Positions 1 to 8,366 are shown, numbered from the stretch's first letter. The stretch is 64,000 bases of DNA from an uncultured Brevundimonas sp. (GCF_937863155.1 NZ_CALMFB010000049.1:1-64000); one strand, 5' to 3'. A program made the numbers and translations. Notes: generated from the sequence alone by a model not told the origin.

Positions 1-965
1 TGCACACCGGCCGCGACCACCTGGGCATCGACCGCACCGCCGTCTGCTGCCTGTCGTCGGTCAACGCCGAGAAATTCCTGGAGTGGCGCGAAGAGCCGCG
101 CTTCATCGAAGACCTGATGCGCTTCCTGGACAATGTGCTGGAGGATTTCATCCGCCGCGCGCCGCCGGAAATGAAGGCCGCCGTCTATTCGGCGCGTCGC
201 GAACGCTCGGTCGGCCTGGGCCTGATGGGCTTCCATTCCTTCCTGCAGGCCCAGGGCGTGGCCTTTGAATCGGCCATGGCCAAGAGCTGGAACATGCGTC
301 TGTTCAAGCACCTGCGCCGCGAGGCGGACAAGGCCAGCCGCCTGCTGGCCGAGGAGAAGGGCCCTTGCGAAGACGCCAAGGAGCGCGGCGTGATGGAGCG
401 GTTCAGCCACAAGCTGGCCATCGCCCCGACCGCCTCGATCAGCATCATCTGCGGCGGGACCAGCGCGGGGATCGAGCCGATCCCGGCCAACATCTATACT
501 CACAAGACCCTGTCCGGCTCGTTCGCGGTCAAGAACCCCTATCTGGAAGAGCTTCTGGAGCTGAAGGGCCTGAACACCGACGCGGTGTGGAACTCGATCC
601 TGGAGCACGAGGGTTCGATCCAGCATCTGGAGGCCCTGAGCGACGACGAGAAGTCGGTGTTCAAGACCGCCTTCGAGCTGGACCAGCGCTGGGTCGTCGA
701 ACTGGCGGCCGACCGCGCCGCCGACATCTGCCAGGCCCAGTCGATCAACATCTTCCTGCCCGGCGACGTCGATAAGTGGGACCTGCACATGCTGCACTGG
801 TCGGCGTGGGAGCGCGGGGTCAAGTCGCTGTATTATCTGCGCTCCAAGTCGGTCCAGCGGGCCGCCTTCGCCGGCGCCGAGGATAAGGCCGAGCCCGATC
901 CGAACCAGCCGGATCTCTTCGCCGCCAGCAAGACCGACTATGAGGAATGCCTGGCCTGCCAGTAA
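1..965 (+). CDS. nrdA: Ribonucleoside-diphosphate reductase alpha subunit, C-terminal part (5' end outside window)
   Basis: The frame is already open at base 3, so this is the last 320 residues of a longer gene. Ribonucleotide reductase large subunit reduces NDPs to dNDPs in the cytoplasm for DNA synthesis. Visible marks are the phosphate-binding segment APTASISIICGGTSAGIEPI, the tyrosine dyad in SLYYLRSKS (equivalent to the E. coli Tyr730/731 radical-transfer pair, pointing to class I rather than class II), and the terminal redox pair CLACQ. The catalytic cysteine region lies upstream of the window. Identity is firm; the class Ia assignment rests on the tyrosine dyad and would be settled by finding nrdB. 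Confidence 0.93.
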   Translation, partial: HTGRDHLGIDRTAVCCLSSVNAEKFLEWREEPRFIEDLMRFLDNVLEDFIRRAPPEMKAAVYSARRERSVGLGLMGFHSFLQAQGVAFESAMAKSWNMRLFKHLRREADKASRLLAEEKGPCEDAKERGVMERFSHKLAIAPTASISIICGGTSAGIEPIPANIYTHKTLSGSFAVKNPYLEELLELKGLNTDAVWNSILEHEGSIQHLEALSDDEKSVFKTAFELDQRWVVELAADRAADICQAQSINIFLPGDVDKWDLHMLHWSAWERGVKSLYYLRSKSVQRAAFAGAEDKAEPDPNQPDLFAASKTDYEECLACQ

Positions 966-1010
966 GGCCGGCCCGGCGTTTCACGCCCCGACACTTCAAG
1001 TCCCGACAAG

Positions 1011-1036
1011 GGAACCCTCGCCTGCCAAGCGGCGTT
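1011..1036 (+). promoter_or_regulatory. Candidate EcfG (general stress sigma) promoter
   Basis: GGAAC at 1011-1015 and CGTT at 1033-1036 are separated by 17 bases, matching the alphaproteobacterial EcfG consensus (GGAAC, 16-17, CGTT). It lies 93 bases before the ATG of the LpxR-like gene. The -10 half overlaps an 8-bp hairpin (CCTGCCAA/TTGGCAGG, 1021-1042), so a chance match or a role of the hairpin at the end of nrdA is possible. It is weaker than the four promoters around phyR. Confidence 0.42.
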
Positions 1037-1129
1037 GGCAGGGAGAATTCTTGTCACGAAAGAGTCTGTTGGCGGGCCGCCTGTTTTGGTGCAGGTTTCA
1101 CGGACGTTAACGGACTGAGGGGGCCGTTG

Positions 1130-2050
1130 ATGCGTGCTTGGGTCTGTGCAGGTTTCGGAGGGGCGGCGATCGCGATGATCGCAGGCATGGCCTTTCCGAC
1201 TCTGGCCCAGACCCCCTACGCCCCCACGACCCCCCGCACCCTGGACCAGGCTCTGGCCGGAACCGCGACGCTGCAGCCCGCCTATGACCTGGGGCCCCAG
1301 GCCTGGGGCGAGGGGAACGAGCGCGACGAGGTCGCTCGCCTGAACGCCCAGAGCGCCTTCAACATCGCCGCCGATCGCGCCTTTGGCCCGGCGGTCGAGT
1401 TCGAGAGCGATTTCGCCCCTGCCGCCGACCCCATGGCCGGATCGTCGCGCCGAGACGTGTGGATCCAGGGGCCGGGCTTCACCGACCGGCTGTCGCTGGT
1501 GTCCGAGGGACAGCTGCGCCGCGCCGACGGCGCCCCCCTGCCCGTCACGCCCATGGACCGTGCCGTTCTGGACGCCAGCCGTTACGATCTGCGCTATGTG
1601 CGCGGCTGGCCGGTGGCCACGGCCTATACGGACAACGGGCTGGAGGTCACCCTGACGCCGCACGCCGGGGTCGGTGTGGGCTCGGACGGCGGCTCGGCCG
1701 AGGCCGGGGCCACGGTGCGCATCGGCTCGGCCGTGGTTCGGGACGGCCAGAATTTCGGCGAGCGCGCCCGCTGGTATGTCTATGCCGCCGGTTCGGGGCG
1801 GGCGGTCGGCTATAATTTCGCCCGCACACGCGACGGCGACTTCACCCGCTCGGGCTACAGCCACGACGCCGGGGCCTTCCTGGGCGACGCCTCGCTGGGT
1901 GTCGCCTATCGCCGGGGCGACCTGCAGGGGTCGTTCGGCCTGGTCTATCGCGAGATCGAGGCCGAGGGCCTGCGCAGCGGGCGCGGCCTGGACAATGACG
2001 TGTCCGAGGGGCTGGTGGCCTTCCACCTGTCGATCAAGCCCCAGCGCTGA
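1130..2050 (+). CDS. Outer-membrane LpxR-like (DUF2219) protein
   Basis: A 306-residue protein. The start at 1130 is chosen because it gives a clean signal peptide (hydrophobic stretch then FPTLAQ) absent from the longer upstream frame. The mature part has alternating hydrophobic/aromatic strands (RWYVYAAGSG, LGVAYRRGDLQGSFGLVYRE) and ends with strands followed by a short basic tail, as expected of a beta-barrel. The DNDVSEGL segment near the C-terminus recalls the LpxR family, lipid A 3'-O-deacylases of the outer membrane. I cannot verify the catalytic His/Ser pair, so enzymatic activity is unproven. It stands alone between nrdA and the convergent ggt gene. A possible stress promoter lies upstream. 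Confidence 0.6.
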   Translation: MRAWVCAGFGGAAIAMIAGMAFPTLAQTPYAPTTPRTLDQALAGTATLQPAYDLGPQAWGEGNERDEVARLNAQSAFNIAADRAFGPAVEFESDFAPAADPMAGSSRRDVWIQGPGFTDRLSLVSEGQLRRADGAPLPVTPMDRAVLDASRYDLRYVRGWPVATAYTDNGLEVTLTPHAGVGVGSDGGSAEAGATVRIGSAVVRDGQNFGERARWYVYAAGSGRAVGYNFARTRDGDFTRSGYSHDAGAFLGDASLGVAYRRGDLQGSFGLVYREIEAEGLRSGRGLDNDVSEGLVAFHLSIKPQR

Positions 2051-2071
2051 TTGCCGCGCTGATTTCCGCCC

Positions 2072-3793
2072 TCAGCGGTCGCGCGCCACGCCCTCGCGTC
2101 GCGGATCGGCCCCGCCGTCCCAGCGCCCGTCCCGCCAGATCGCCCCGTGCAGGCCCGAATTCTCGGACGTATTGGGGCTGAGGCTTATGCCGCGTTCGGC
2201 CAGCGCCGCCTTCATATCCGGGCCGAACATGGCCGTATCGGCGCCGAAGCCGTCGCCCTTGGCCACCAGGTTCGGCAGGGCGATGGCCGCCTGCATCGAC
2301 AGGTTCCAGTCCAGCACCCCGATCAGCGCCTTGGCGTTATAGGCCAGGATGGACGTGCCGCCGGGCGACCCCAGGGCGCCGACCAGCCGCCCCTGCTGGT
2401 CCAGGATGATCACCGGCGACATCGACGACCGGGGCCGCTTGCCCGCCGCCACGGCGTTGGCCGCCGCGCCGCCGTCCGGCCGAGTGGGGGTGAAGCTGAA
2501 ATCCGTCAGCTGGTTGTTCAGGAAGAAGCCCGCCGCCATACGGCCCGAGCCGAAGACGCTTTCCACCGTGGTGGTCATGCTGACGGCGTCGCCCTGGGCG
2601 TCCACCACCACGAAATGCGAGGTGCCGGCCGGCTCGTTGGTCGCGTCCGGCCCCATGAAGACCCCGCCCGGCGGCGTTCCCGCCTCGGCCGCCCCCGCCA
2701 GTCCCGCAGCCAGGGCCGCGCGTTCGGTCACATAGCCGGGGTCCAGCAGCCCCTGAACCGGCACCCCGACGAAACCCGGATCGCCGACGTAGCGGTCGCG
2801 GTCGGCGTACATCAGCCGCTGTAACTGGCCAAAGGCGGTCCAGGCGTCGGCGTCGTCCGGCCCGCCGTGGATCGCCGGCGTCGCCTCGGCCATGGCCAGC
2901 AGCTGCAACAGGGCCACCCCGCTGGACGGCGGCGGCGGCACGCAGACGACATAGACTCGATACGGCCGGCACAGGGCGCCGCGCTGGATGGGCCGATAGG
3001 CGGCGATGTCCTCGGCCGTCAGGGCGCCGGGCCGGGGCGCCTCGGCCACCACGGCGGCGATCTCCAGCGCGATGCGGCCGTGATAGAAGGCGTCCGGTCC
3101 CCCCGCCGCCAGTTCGCGCAGGGTGCGGGCGTAGTCGGGGTTCTTCAGCATGTCGCCCGCCTGATACCGGCCGCCGTCCGGCCGGGTGAAATAGGTATCG
3201 GCCCAGCGGGTGCGCGCCTGGCCCCGCGTGGCGGCGATCATGCCCGCCAGGCGCGGACTGACCGCGAACCCTTCGCGCGCCAGCCGCTCGCCCTCGTCGA
3301 ACAGGCCGCTCCAGGCCAGGCGGCCATGTTCGGCATGGGCCAGGCCCAGCATGGCCACCACGCCCGGCGCCCCGGTCGACCGGCCCGACAGCACGGCGTC
3401 GCCGAACCCCAGCGGGCGGCCGTCTTCGTAGAACAGCTCCGGCGTGGCGGCTGCCGGGGCCGTCTCGCGCCCGTCATAGCTGGTGATCTCGCCCGTCGCG
3501 GCGTCGAAATGCATCAGGAAGGCCCCGCCCCCCAGGCCCGAGGACTGCGGCTCCACCAGGCCCAGCACCGCCTGCACGGCCACGGCGGCGTCCACGGCCG
3601 ATCCGCCCCGGCGCAGCACCTGCATCCCCGCTTCGACCGCCAGGGGATTGGCCGCCGCCACGAACGGTCCGCGCGCAGGCGCCGCCGCGACGACCGCCGA
3701 CGCCCCGCCCGATCCCGCCTGTGGCGCGGACGCACAGCCGGCGACGACCAGGCTGGCGGCCAGGATCAGGCTGGTCAGGCGGCGAAACGGCAT
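2072..3793 (-). CDS. ggt: Gamma-glutamyltransferase (glutathione hydrolase)
   Basis: A 573-residue proenzyme. The start at 3793 is chosen because it opens directly into a lipoprotein-type signal (LVVAGCAS), so the enzyme is probably membrane-anchored and periplasmic. Ggt cleaves the gamma-glutamyl bond of glutathione and conjugates. Family marks are the N-terminal GGSAVDAAVAVQAVLGLVEP, SSGLGGGAFLMHFD, the autoprocessing site around PAGTSHFVVVD (the Thr becomes the nucleophile of the small subunit), FLNNQLTDFS, and GKRPRSSMSP with the substrate-binding GSPGG just after. Length matches bacterial Ggt. It is transcribed toward the LpxR-like gene and stands alone. Confidence 0.93.
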   Translation of the reverse strand: MPFRRLTSLILAASLVVAGCASAPQAGSGGASAVVAAAPARGPFVAAANPLAVEAGMQVLRRGGSAVDAAVAVQAVLGLVEPQSSGLGGGAFLMHFDAATGEITSYDGRETAPAAATPELFYEDGRPLGFGDAVLSGRSTGAPGVVAMLGLAHAEHGRLAWSGLFDEGERLAREGFAVSPRLAGMIAATRGQARTRWADTYFTRPDGGRYQAGDMLKNPDYARTLRELAAGGPDAFYHGRIALEIAAVVAEAPRPGALTAEDIAAYRPIQRGALCRPYRVYVVCVPPPPSSGVALLQLLAMAEATPAIHGGPDDADAWTAFGQLQRLMYADRDRYVGDPGFVGVPVQGLLDPGYVTERAALAAGLAGAAEAGTPPGGVFMGPDATNEPAGTSHFVVVDAQGDAVSMTTTVESVFGSGRMAAGFFLNNQLTDFSFTPTRPDGGAAANAVAAGKRPRSSMSPVIILDQQGRLVGALGSPGGTSILAYNAKALIGVLDWNLSMQAAIALPNLVAKGDGFGADTAMFGPDMKAALAERGISLSPNTSENSGLHGAIWRDGRWDGGADPRREGVARDR

Positions 3794-3980
3794 GGAGGGC
3801 CTCGAACATCTGCGCAGCGGGGGCGTCGCGATCCTCCGACCTAGACCATTTGCGCCCGGGACTGAATTCACGACCGCCCGATTTTCGCGTCCCGCGCCGT
3901 TCTGGTCCCAGAATCCGCCAGCGGCGTCTTGCGCGCCTGCGCGCCAGCGGCTAAAGACCCGCCCTCGCCGCGAGGCGTGC

Positions 3981-4057
3981 GCACCCGTAGCTCAGCTGGA
4001 TAGAGCACCAGACTACGAATCTGGGGGTCAGGAGTTCGAATCTCTTCGGGTGCGCCA
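3981..4057 (+). tRNA. tRNA-Arg (anticodon ACG)
   Basis: A complete cloverleaf can be drawn. The acceptor is GCACCCG/CGGGTGC and the D arm GCTC..GAGC. The anticodon stem CCAGA/TCTGG holds loop CTACGAA, and the T arm AGGAG-TTCGAAT-CTCTT has one G-T pair. The discriminator is G and the 3' CCA is encoded. Anticodon ACG would be deaminated to ICG and read CGU/CGC/CGA. Confidence 0.97.
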
Positions 4058-4111
4058 TCTCCTCATCATCGGTGATCTTTGCTTGACGGGGCCACGTCCC
4101 CGGCCCGGCCG

Positions 4112-4169
4112 CCGCTGACGGCGCCGGGGTTCAAGACCGGGACGGCCCGGCCCTTTGCAAAGGAGGGCC
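4112..4169 (+). promoter_or_regulatory. Candidate guanidine-II (mini-ykkC) riboswitch before the SMR exporter
   Basis: Two hairpins with ACGG tetraloops precede the gene. The second is perfect: CCGGG (4137-4141), ACGG (4142-4145), CCCGG (4146-4150). The first has loop 4118-4121 with stem 4112-4117/4122-4127, one G-T pair and one C-C mismatch. The linker is 9 bases. Guanidine-II riboswitches are defined by paired stem-loops with ACGR loops and typically precede sugE/gdx. The 3' side of hairpin 2 overlaps an alternative stem, GGCCC (4149-4153) with GGGCC (4165-4169), which would cover the Shine-Dalgarno AAAGGAGG, so a ligand-on/ribosome-free mechanism is conceivable. The first hairpin is imperfect and competes with GCCG-CTGA-CGGC. 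Confidence 0.5.
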
Positions 4170-4173
4170 GACA

Positions 4174-4497
4174 ATGGCCTGGATTCTTCTTGTTCTCGCC
4201 GGTCTGTTTGAGGTCGTCTGGGCCTATCTGATGAAACAGTCGCATGGCTTCACGCGACTGGTTCCGACCGTGGCCACCTTCGCCTTCATGTTCGTCAGCT
4301 TCGGCCTGCTGTCGGTGGCGATGAAGACCCTGCCGCTGGGCACCGCCTATACGATCTGGACCGGCATCGGGGCCGTGGGCGCCTTTGTCGTCGGCATCGT
4401 GGTGCTGGGCGAACAGGTGACGGTGATGCGGGTGGCGGCGGCGGTGCTGATCGTCTCGGGCCTGGTTCTGATGAAGCTGTCCGGCGACGGTCACTGA
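4174..4497 (+). CDS. gdx: Small multidrug resistance transporter of the SugE/Gdx type
   Basis: A 107-residue protein with four hydrophobic helices and almost no loops. SMR family marks are the TM1 glutamate in GLFEVVWAYLMK, the central AYTIWTGIGAVG helix and the final LIVSGLVLMKL. The SugE subgroup (now Gdx) exports guanidinium and some quaternary ammonium ions in exchange for protons, as an antiparallel dimer in the inner membrane. LMKQSHGF after TM1 and the upstream ACGG hairpins favour Gdx over EmrE-type drug pumps. It is a single-gene unit directly behind tRNA-Arg. Confidence 0.9.
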   Translation: MAWILLVLAGLFEVVWAYLMKQSHGFTRLVPTVATFAFMFVSFGLLSVAMKTLPLGTAYTIWTGIGAVGAFVVGIVVLGEQVTVMRVAAAVLIVSGLVLMKLSGDGH

Positions 4498-4552
4498 TCG
4501 CCATCAGGTTCCGACCGTGGCGGGCGCGGCGCGGCGGCGGCAGTCTGGAGCC

Positions 4553-5023
4553 ATGAGAAGCCTTGCTCCCATCGTCGCCGCCCTGCTGGGCCTGGGCCTG
4601 GCCGCCTTCGCCGCGCCCCAGGTCAGCTGCGGCTGCGCCCCGCCCCGGCCCGAGACCCTGAGCCAGGCGACCGTGGTGGCGCTGGAAGTCCTGTGCGTCA
4701 CGGCGCCCGGCCGCGATGTCTCGGTCGAGCACGGTTTTGAGTACTGGGGCGACTTTTCCGAGTTCGAGACCGACGAGGGCGCGCTGGAGGTCCGGCCGGG
4801 ACCGACCGGCACCCTGACCTATCTGGGCGCCCAGGCGGGCGCGCAGGAGGTGATCCAGGCCATCGACCTGTGGGCCGACGCCCGGCACATGGAGCATCCC
4901 GCCGGGCTGCAACTCGATGGCGGGGTGCGATACGGCAACGGCCTTGTCGAGTGGCGGATCGTCCAGTCGCCCGCGACGGACACCCAGACGGTCAAGATCG
5001 TCTATTGGCCTGCCAGCATCTGA
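4553..5023 (+). CDS. Small secreted protein of unknown function
   Basis: 156 residues starting with a signal peptide (MRSLAPIVAALLGLGLAAFA). Cysteines appear just after it (VSCGCAPP), but the spacing does not make a convincing lipobox. The mature part is acidic with aromatic patches (FEYWGDFSEFETDEG) and ends in VEWRIVQS..VKIVYWPASI. No domain recognised. Its 3' end overlaps the convergent rppH by 22 bases. Confidence 0.65.
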   Translation: MRSLAPIVAALLGLGLAAFAAPQVSCGCAPPRPETLSQATVVALEVLCVTAPGRDVSVEHGFEYWGDFSEFETDEGALEVRPGPTGTLTYLGAQAGAQEVIQAIDLWADARHMEHPAGLQLDGGVRYGNGLVEWRIVQSPATDTQTVKIVYWPASI

Positions 5024-5490
5024 GCCAGGCCCGAAAAGGCCGCCACCACCTGTTCATAGGCCGGGCGTTTGAACGGCACGATCAGGTCGCAGGCCTCGTC
5101 CAGCCGGCCCCAGCGCCAGGCGTCGAATTCGATCTCGCCATGGGCCTCCAGGTCGATCTCGGCGTCGTCGCCGGTGAAGCCATAGGCGAACCATTTCTGC
5201 TTCTGCCCGGCCCAGCCGCGCGCCGCCTTGGCCCCCGCCAGTTCGGGCGGAAAATCATAGGCGATCCATCCGGGCGTGGCGGCCAGAAGCTCGGCCGAGC
5301 GGACCCCCGTCTCCTCGAACAGCTCGCGGCGGGCGGCGGCCTCATAGTCCTCGCCGTCATCGACGCCGCCTTGCGGGAACTGCCAGTTGTGCGGGCCGTC
5401 CGTGCCGGCGCGGCGGCCATACCAGACCTGGCCCTGGCGGTTGAACAGCACGACGCCGACGTTCGGACGGTGGCGGGAGAGGTCTGACAT
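5002..5490 (-). CDS. rppH: RNA 5'-pyrophosphohydrolase (Nudix)
   Basis: A 162-residue Nudix hydrolase that removes pyrophosphate from the 5' triphosphate of mRNA and so opens it to RNase E decay. The Nudix box is complete: GG, then E in GEDYEAAARRELFEETGV (pattern G-x5-E-x7-REUxEExGU). Around it are the RppH-typical RPNVGVVLFNRQGQVWYGRR start and WQFPQGG before the box. It is the last gene of a minus-strand series with the DUF610 and ctpA genes, as in Caulobacter. Confidence 0.93.
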   Translation of the reverse strand: MSDLSRHRPNVGVVLFNRQGQVWYGRRAGTDGPHNWQFPQGGVDDGEDYEAAARRELFEETGVRSAELLAATPGWIAYDFPPELAGAKAARGWAGQKQKWFAYGFTGDDAEIDLEAHGEIEFDAWRWGRLDEACDLIVPFKRPAYEQVVAAFSGLAQMLAGQ

Positions 5491-5493
5491 GAA

Positions 5494-5566
5494 GGGACTA
5501 GGGATTAGGGACTGGGGAATAAAGGTCGAGTGGCGATCCTAGTCCCTAATCCCTAGTCCCCAATCC
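5494..5566. repeat. Inverted heptad repeat between rppH and DUF610 gene
   Basis: Left arm 5494-5520 reads GGGACTA GGGATTA GGGACTG GGGAAT. The right arm 5539-5566 is its near-perfect complement (TAGTCCC TAATCCC TAGTCCC). Each arm is thus three or four near-identical heptads, and the pair forms a long hairpin with an 18-base loop. It lies in the 81-base gap before rppH and would be transcribed into its leader. Confidence 0.8.
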
Positions 5567-5571
5567 CTCAA

Positions 5572-6771
5572 TCAGCGTCCCGGCCGGGCCGTGATCGCCG
5601 ATGCGGGAGCCAGTTGCAGGCCGCGCGCCTCCAGCCCGGCGGTCCAGCGGGCGGCGGCTTCCACCGTGACCGGATAGCTGAAGCCGGTCCCCAGGGCCTG
5701 GCCGCGGGTCTTGGCGGCGGCCTCCAGGGCGTTCAGCTGGCCCATGATGGCGGCCGGGGTCTGGGTCTCGTCGACGATGCGGTCGGCGCTGGCGCGGGCG
5801 AAGGCGCCGGGCCGCCGGCGCATGGAGCCGTCGTCCAGGAAGGCCAGGCCGCGCTGGCGCAGCACCGCCAGGAAGGCGTTCATGCCCGCATCCGACGGGG
5901 CGAACCGGTCGCCCAGATAGTTGGTCACGCCGAAATAGCCGGTGGCGCGGCCCAGCAGCCAGGCCATCCGGGCCTGGATCTCGTCGGGCGTGGAGGCGGC
6001 CAGCAGCGTCTGCGGCCCCGGATCGACCGTGTCGGGATAGCCGGTCGGCTCCATCGGGATTTCGATCAGCACCTCGTGGCCCTGCGCCCTGGCCAGGTCG
6101 ATCCAGCCCTGCAGGCCGTCGGCATAGGGTACGAAACTCAGCGTCACCTCGGCCGGCAGGCGTTCGATGGCCGCGCGGGTGGTGACCGCGTTCAGCCCCA
6201 GGCCACCGACGATCAGGGCCACGCGCGGCTTGCCGTTCGAGCGGAACGGCCGGGCGTAGGCGACGGCGGGGGTGCGGCCGTCCGGCGCGATGGTCGGCAG
6301 GGGGCCGTTCGGCCCGGGCTGGCTGAGACCCGCGATCGGGGCGGCGGGCAGGGGCGATGCGGCCTGGCGCGGGGCGGCGACCGGCGCGCCGCCGGCGATG
6401 GTGGCTCCGTCCGGCAGGGTGATCAGCGCTTCGCCCGAGGCGGCCTCGCCCAAAGCCTCGTCGCCGGTTCCCGTCAGGTCCTGATACAGGTCCAGCGCGC
6501 CCATGGAGAAGGCTTCCAGCCCCGTGGGCGGCGTCTGGGCGACGGCGTCCCGTTTCAGCGCCACACGGGCCGAGGGAACCCCGGCGCGCGGATCGCCCAG
6601 CACCACGACGAACAGAACGACCGCCAGCACCAGCAGGGCGCCCGCCGCGCCCACGATCACCGGCGGCTTGCGCAGCCAGGATTTCAGCGCCTGCACGGGC
6701 ATGAAGGGGCCTTTCGGCGCGGGGGGCGCGCCGGCGGCGGCGGCGAGGGCGGACTGGCGTTTGGCGAACAT
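5572..6771 (-). CDS. Divergent polysaccharide deacetylase family protein (DUF610)
   Basis: 399 residues with a cytoplasmic tail, one membrane anchor (VIVGAAGALLVLAVVLFVVVLG, roughly residues 38-60), a Pro/Ala-rich linker, then the globular domain. That domain begins RVALIVGGLGLNAVTTRAAIERLP and contains VTLSFVPYADGL, EVLIEIPMEPTGYP, YFGVTNYLGDRFA, GLAFLDDGS and ALGTGFSYPVTVEA, the hallmarks of the family fused to or next to CtpA/EnvC in proteobacteria. It is likely periplasmic; a role in peptidoglycan or polysaccharide deacetylation is inferred from the fold only. It lies 90 bases downstream of ctpA on the same strand. Confidence 0.85.
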   Translation of the reverse strand: MFAKRQSALAAAAGAPPAPKGPFMPVQALKSWLRKPPVIVGAAGALLVLAVVLFVVVLGDPRAGVPSARVALKRDAVAQTPPTGLEAFSMGALDLYQDLTGTGDEALGEAASGEALITLPDGATIAGGAPVAAPRQAASPLPAAPIAGLSQPGPNGPLPTIAPDGRTPAVAYARPFRSNGKPRVALIVGGLGLNAVTTRAAIERLPAEVTLSFVPYADGLQGWIDLARAQGHEVLIEIPMEPTGYPDTVDPGPQTLLAASTPDEIQARMAWLLGRATGYFGVTNYLGDRFAPSDAGMNAFLAVLRQRGLAFLDDGSMRRRPGAFARASADRIVDETQTPAAIMGQLNALEAAAKTRGQALGTGFSYPVTVEAAARWTAGLEARGLQLAPASAITARPGR

Positions 6772-6861
6772 GGCGGCGGCGAACGGACCTCTTGCCAGGC
6801 CAGTGTGCCGCCGGGCCGGTTAAGAAACCCTAACGGCCCGTTCACCACGTTTGCGACAGTC

Positions 6862-8226
6862 CTACGGCGTCTCGGTCTGGGCCGGTTCCTCGCCCTCGGG
6901 CGTCTTGCCGTCGATGATGATGTCGGCGCCCGGCGCCGGCAGCCGCGACAGGTCGCCGCCGACCCGCAACAGCTGGAAAGCGCGTTCCAGCTGATAGTCC
7001 TTGTCGGTCGGATAGTCCGCGCCCGGGGCCTCGTGCGCCGCATGCGGGCCGCGCCGTTCCGCGCCGATGGAGGCGTCCAGGGCGGTGGCGTAGGCGGCCT
7101 CCGAATAGATGAAGTTGGACCGCGAGATGATCCGCGCCTCGGCGGCCGACCGCGACACCTCCAGGTCCGGCTCGATACCGATCTTCTGGATCGAACGGCC
7201 CGACGGCGTGTAGTAGCGCGCCGTAGTCATATACAGGGCGCCGTCCTGGCCTCCGCGCAGGGGGAAGACGGTCTGGACCGAGCCCTTGCCGAAGGACGTC
7301 AGGCCGATCACCGTCGCCCGCTGCTGGTCCTTCAGGGCGCCGGCCACGATCTCGGACGCCGAGGCCGAGCCGTAGTTGATCAGCACCACCACCGGCTTGC
7401 CGCCCGTCAGGTCGCCGGGCGTGGCGGAATAGCGGTCGATCTGGTCCGGCTTGCGCCCGCGCTGGCTGACGATCTCGCCGCGCTCCAGGAAGGCGTCGGC
7501 CACCGCCACGGCGGCGCTCAACAGGCCCCCGCCATTGTTGCGCACATCCAGCACATAGCCGGCGATGTTCGGGTTCTCGCGCTTCAGCCGCGCCAGGGTG
7601 TCGGTCAGCTCCTGGGTGGTGTTCTGGTTGAAGCTGGAGATGCGGACATAGGCCAGGTCGCCTTCCAGCCGTCCGGTGACGGAATCGACGCGGATCACCT
7701 GGCGCGTCAGCTCGATCTCGCGCGAATCCTCGCCGTCGCGCAGGATGGTCAGACGCACCGTGGTGCCCGCCTCGCCGCGCAGCTTTTCCGACACCTCGTT
7801 GTTGGTCAGGCCGGCGGTGTTCTGGCCATCGACCTGGGAGATAACATCCCCGGCCTGGATACCGGCCGCGACCGCCGGGCCGCCGTCCATGGGCGACACC
7901 ACCTTGGTCAGGCCGCCTTCGGTGGTGATGACCAGGCCGACGCCCGAATACTGGCCCTCGGTGCGTTCGCGCAGGTCACCGTAGCCGTCCGGCGGCAGAT
8001 AGTCCGAATGCGGGTCCAGCGACGACATCATGCCGCGCAGCGCCGACTCGATCAGCTTCTTGTTGTCGACCGGCACCACATAGGCCTGCTCGACCGCGGC
8101 GACGATGTCGCCGAACAGCTCCAGCATGCGGAAGGTTTCGTTGCGGGGCGTCTGGCTGGCCACCGCGACGGCCGAGCCGCCTACCAGCGCCAGGGCGGCG
8201 GCGCCGACGACAAGCAGTTTGCGCAT
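6862..8226 (-). CDS. ctpA: Carboxy-terminal processing protease, S41 family
   Basis: 454 residues: signal peptide, a short helical segment (LELFGDIVAAVEQAYV), a PDZ domain around residues 90-165 (YSGVGLVITTEGGLTKVVSPMDGGPA) and the S41 protease domain. The catalytic Ser lies in GSASASEIVAGAL and the Lys in TSFGKGSVQTV. NPNIAGYVLDVRNNGGG and RYYTPSGRSIQ are typical. It is a periplasmic tail-specific protease. Next to envC it probably acts in cell-wall remodelling and division, as CtpA proteins do by degrading peptidoglycan hydrolases or their activators. Co-directional with envC and the DUF610 gene. Confidence 0.94.
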   Translation of the reverse strand: MRKLLVVGAAALALVGGSAVAVASQTPRNETFRMLELFGDIVAAVEQAYVVPVDNKKLIESALRGMMSSLDPHSDYLPPDGYGDLRERTEGQYSGVGLVITTEGGLTKVVSPMDGGPAVAAGIQAGDVISQVDGQNTAGLTNNEVSEKLRGEAGTTVRLTILRDGEDSREIELTRQVIRVDSVTGRLEGDLAYVRISSFNQNTTQELTDTLARLKRENPNIAGYVLDVRNNGGGLLSAAVAVADAFLERGEIVSQRGRKPDQIDRYSATPGDLTGGKPVVVLINYGSASASEIVAGALKDQQRATVIGLTSFGKGSVQTVFPLRGGQDGALYMTTARYYTPSGRSIQKIGIEPDLEVSRSAAEARIISRSNFIYSEAAYATALDASIGAERRGPHAAHEAPGADYPTDKDYQLERAFQLLRVGGDLSRLPAPGADIIIDGKTPEGEEPAQTETP

Positions 8227-8366
8227 TCGATCTCTTTCTTGGGTCCGGCGGGACCATAGGCAGGTCAGAAGACAACGGGGTTGCGGCTGAATCGCGGCCT
8301 CGTCGTCCCGTGAATAAAATCAGCGTCCTGTCGCGAAGGAAAGCGGATTCCCCCGCGCGGGGCCGG

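Noticed and set aside
1021-1042. Hairpin as nrdA terminator
   Set aside because: The 8-bp stem has no T-run after it and overlaps a possible promoter, so it was not listed as a terminator.
4087-4102. CGGGG..CCCCG hairpin as first riboswitch stem
   Set aside because: Its loop is CCACGT, not ACGR, so it does not fit the guanidine-II motif; the ACGG at 4118-4121 fits better despite a mismatch.
5494-5566. Heptad repeats as a CRISPR array
   Set aside because: Units are 7 bases without spacers and form an inverted pair; no cas genes in the window.
5614-8259. An 881-codon open frame on the plus strand
   Set aside because: It runs antisense to the DUF610 and ctpA genes, which have clear families. 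The frame is open only because of high GC, and its protein is Arg/Gly/Ala-rich with no motif.
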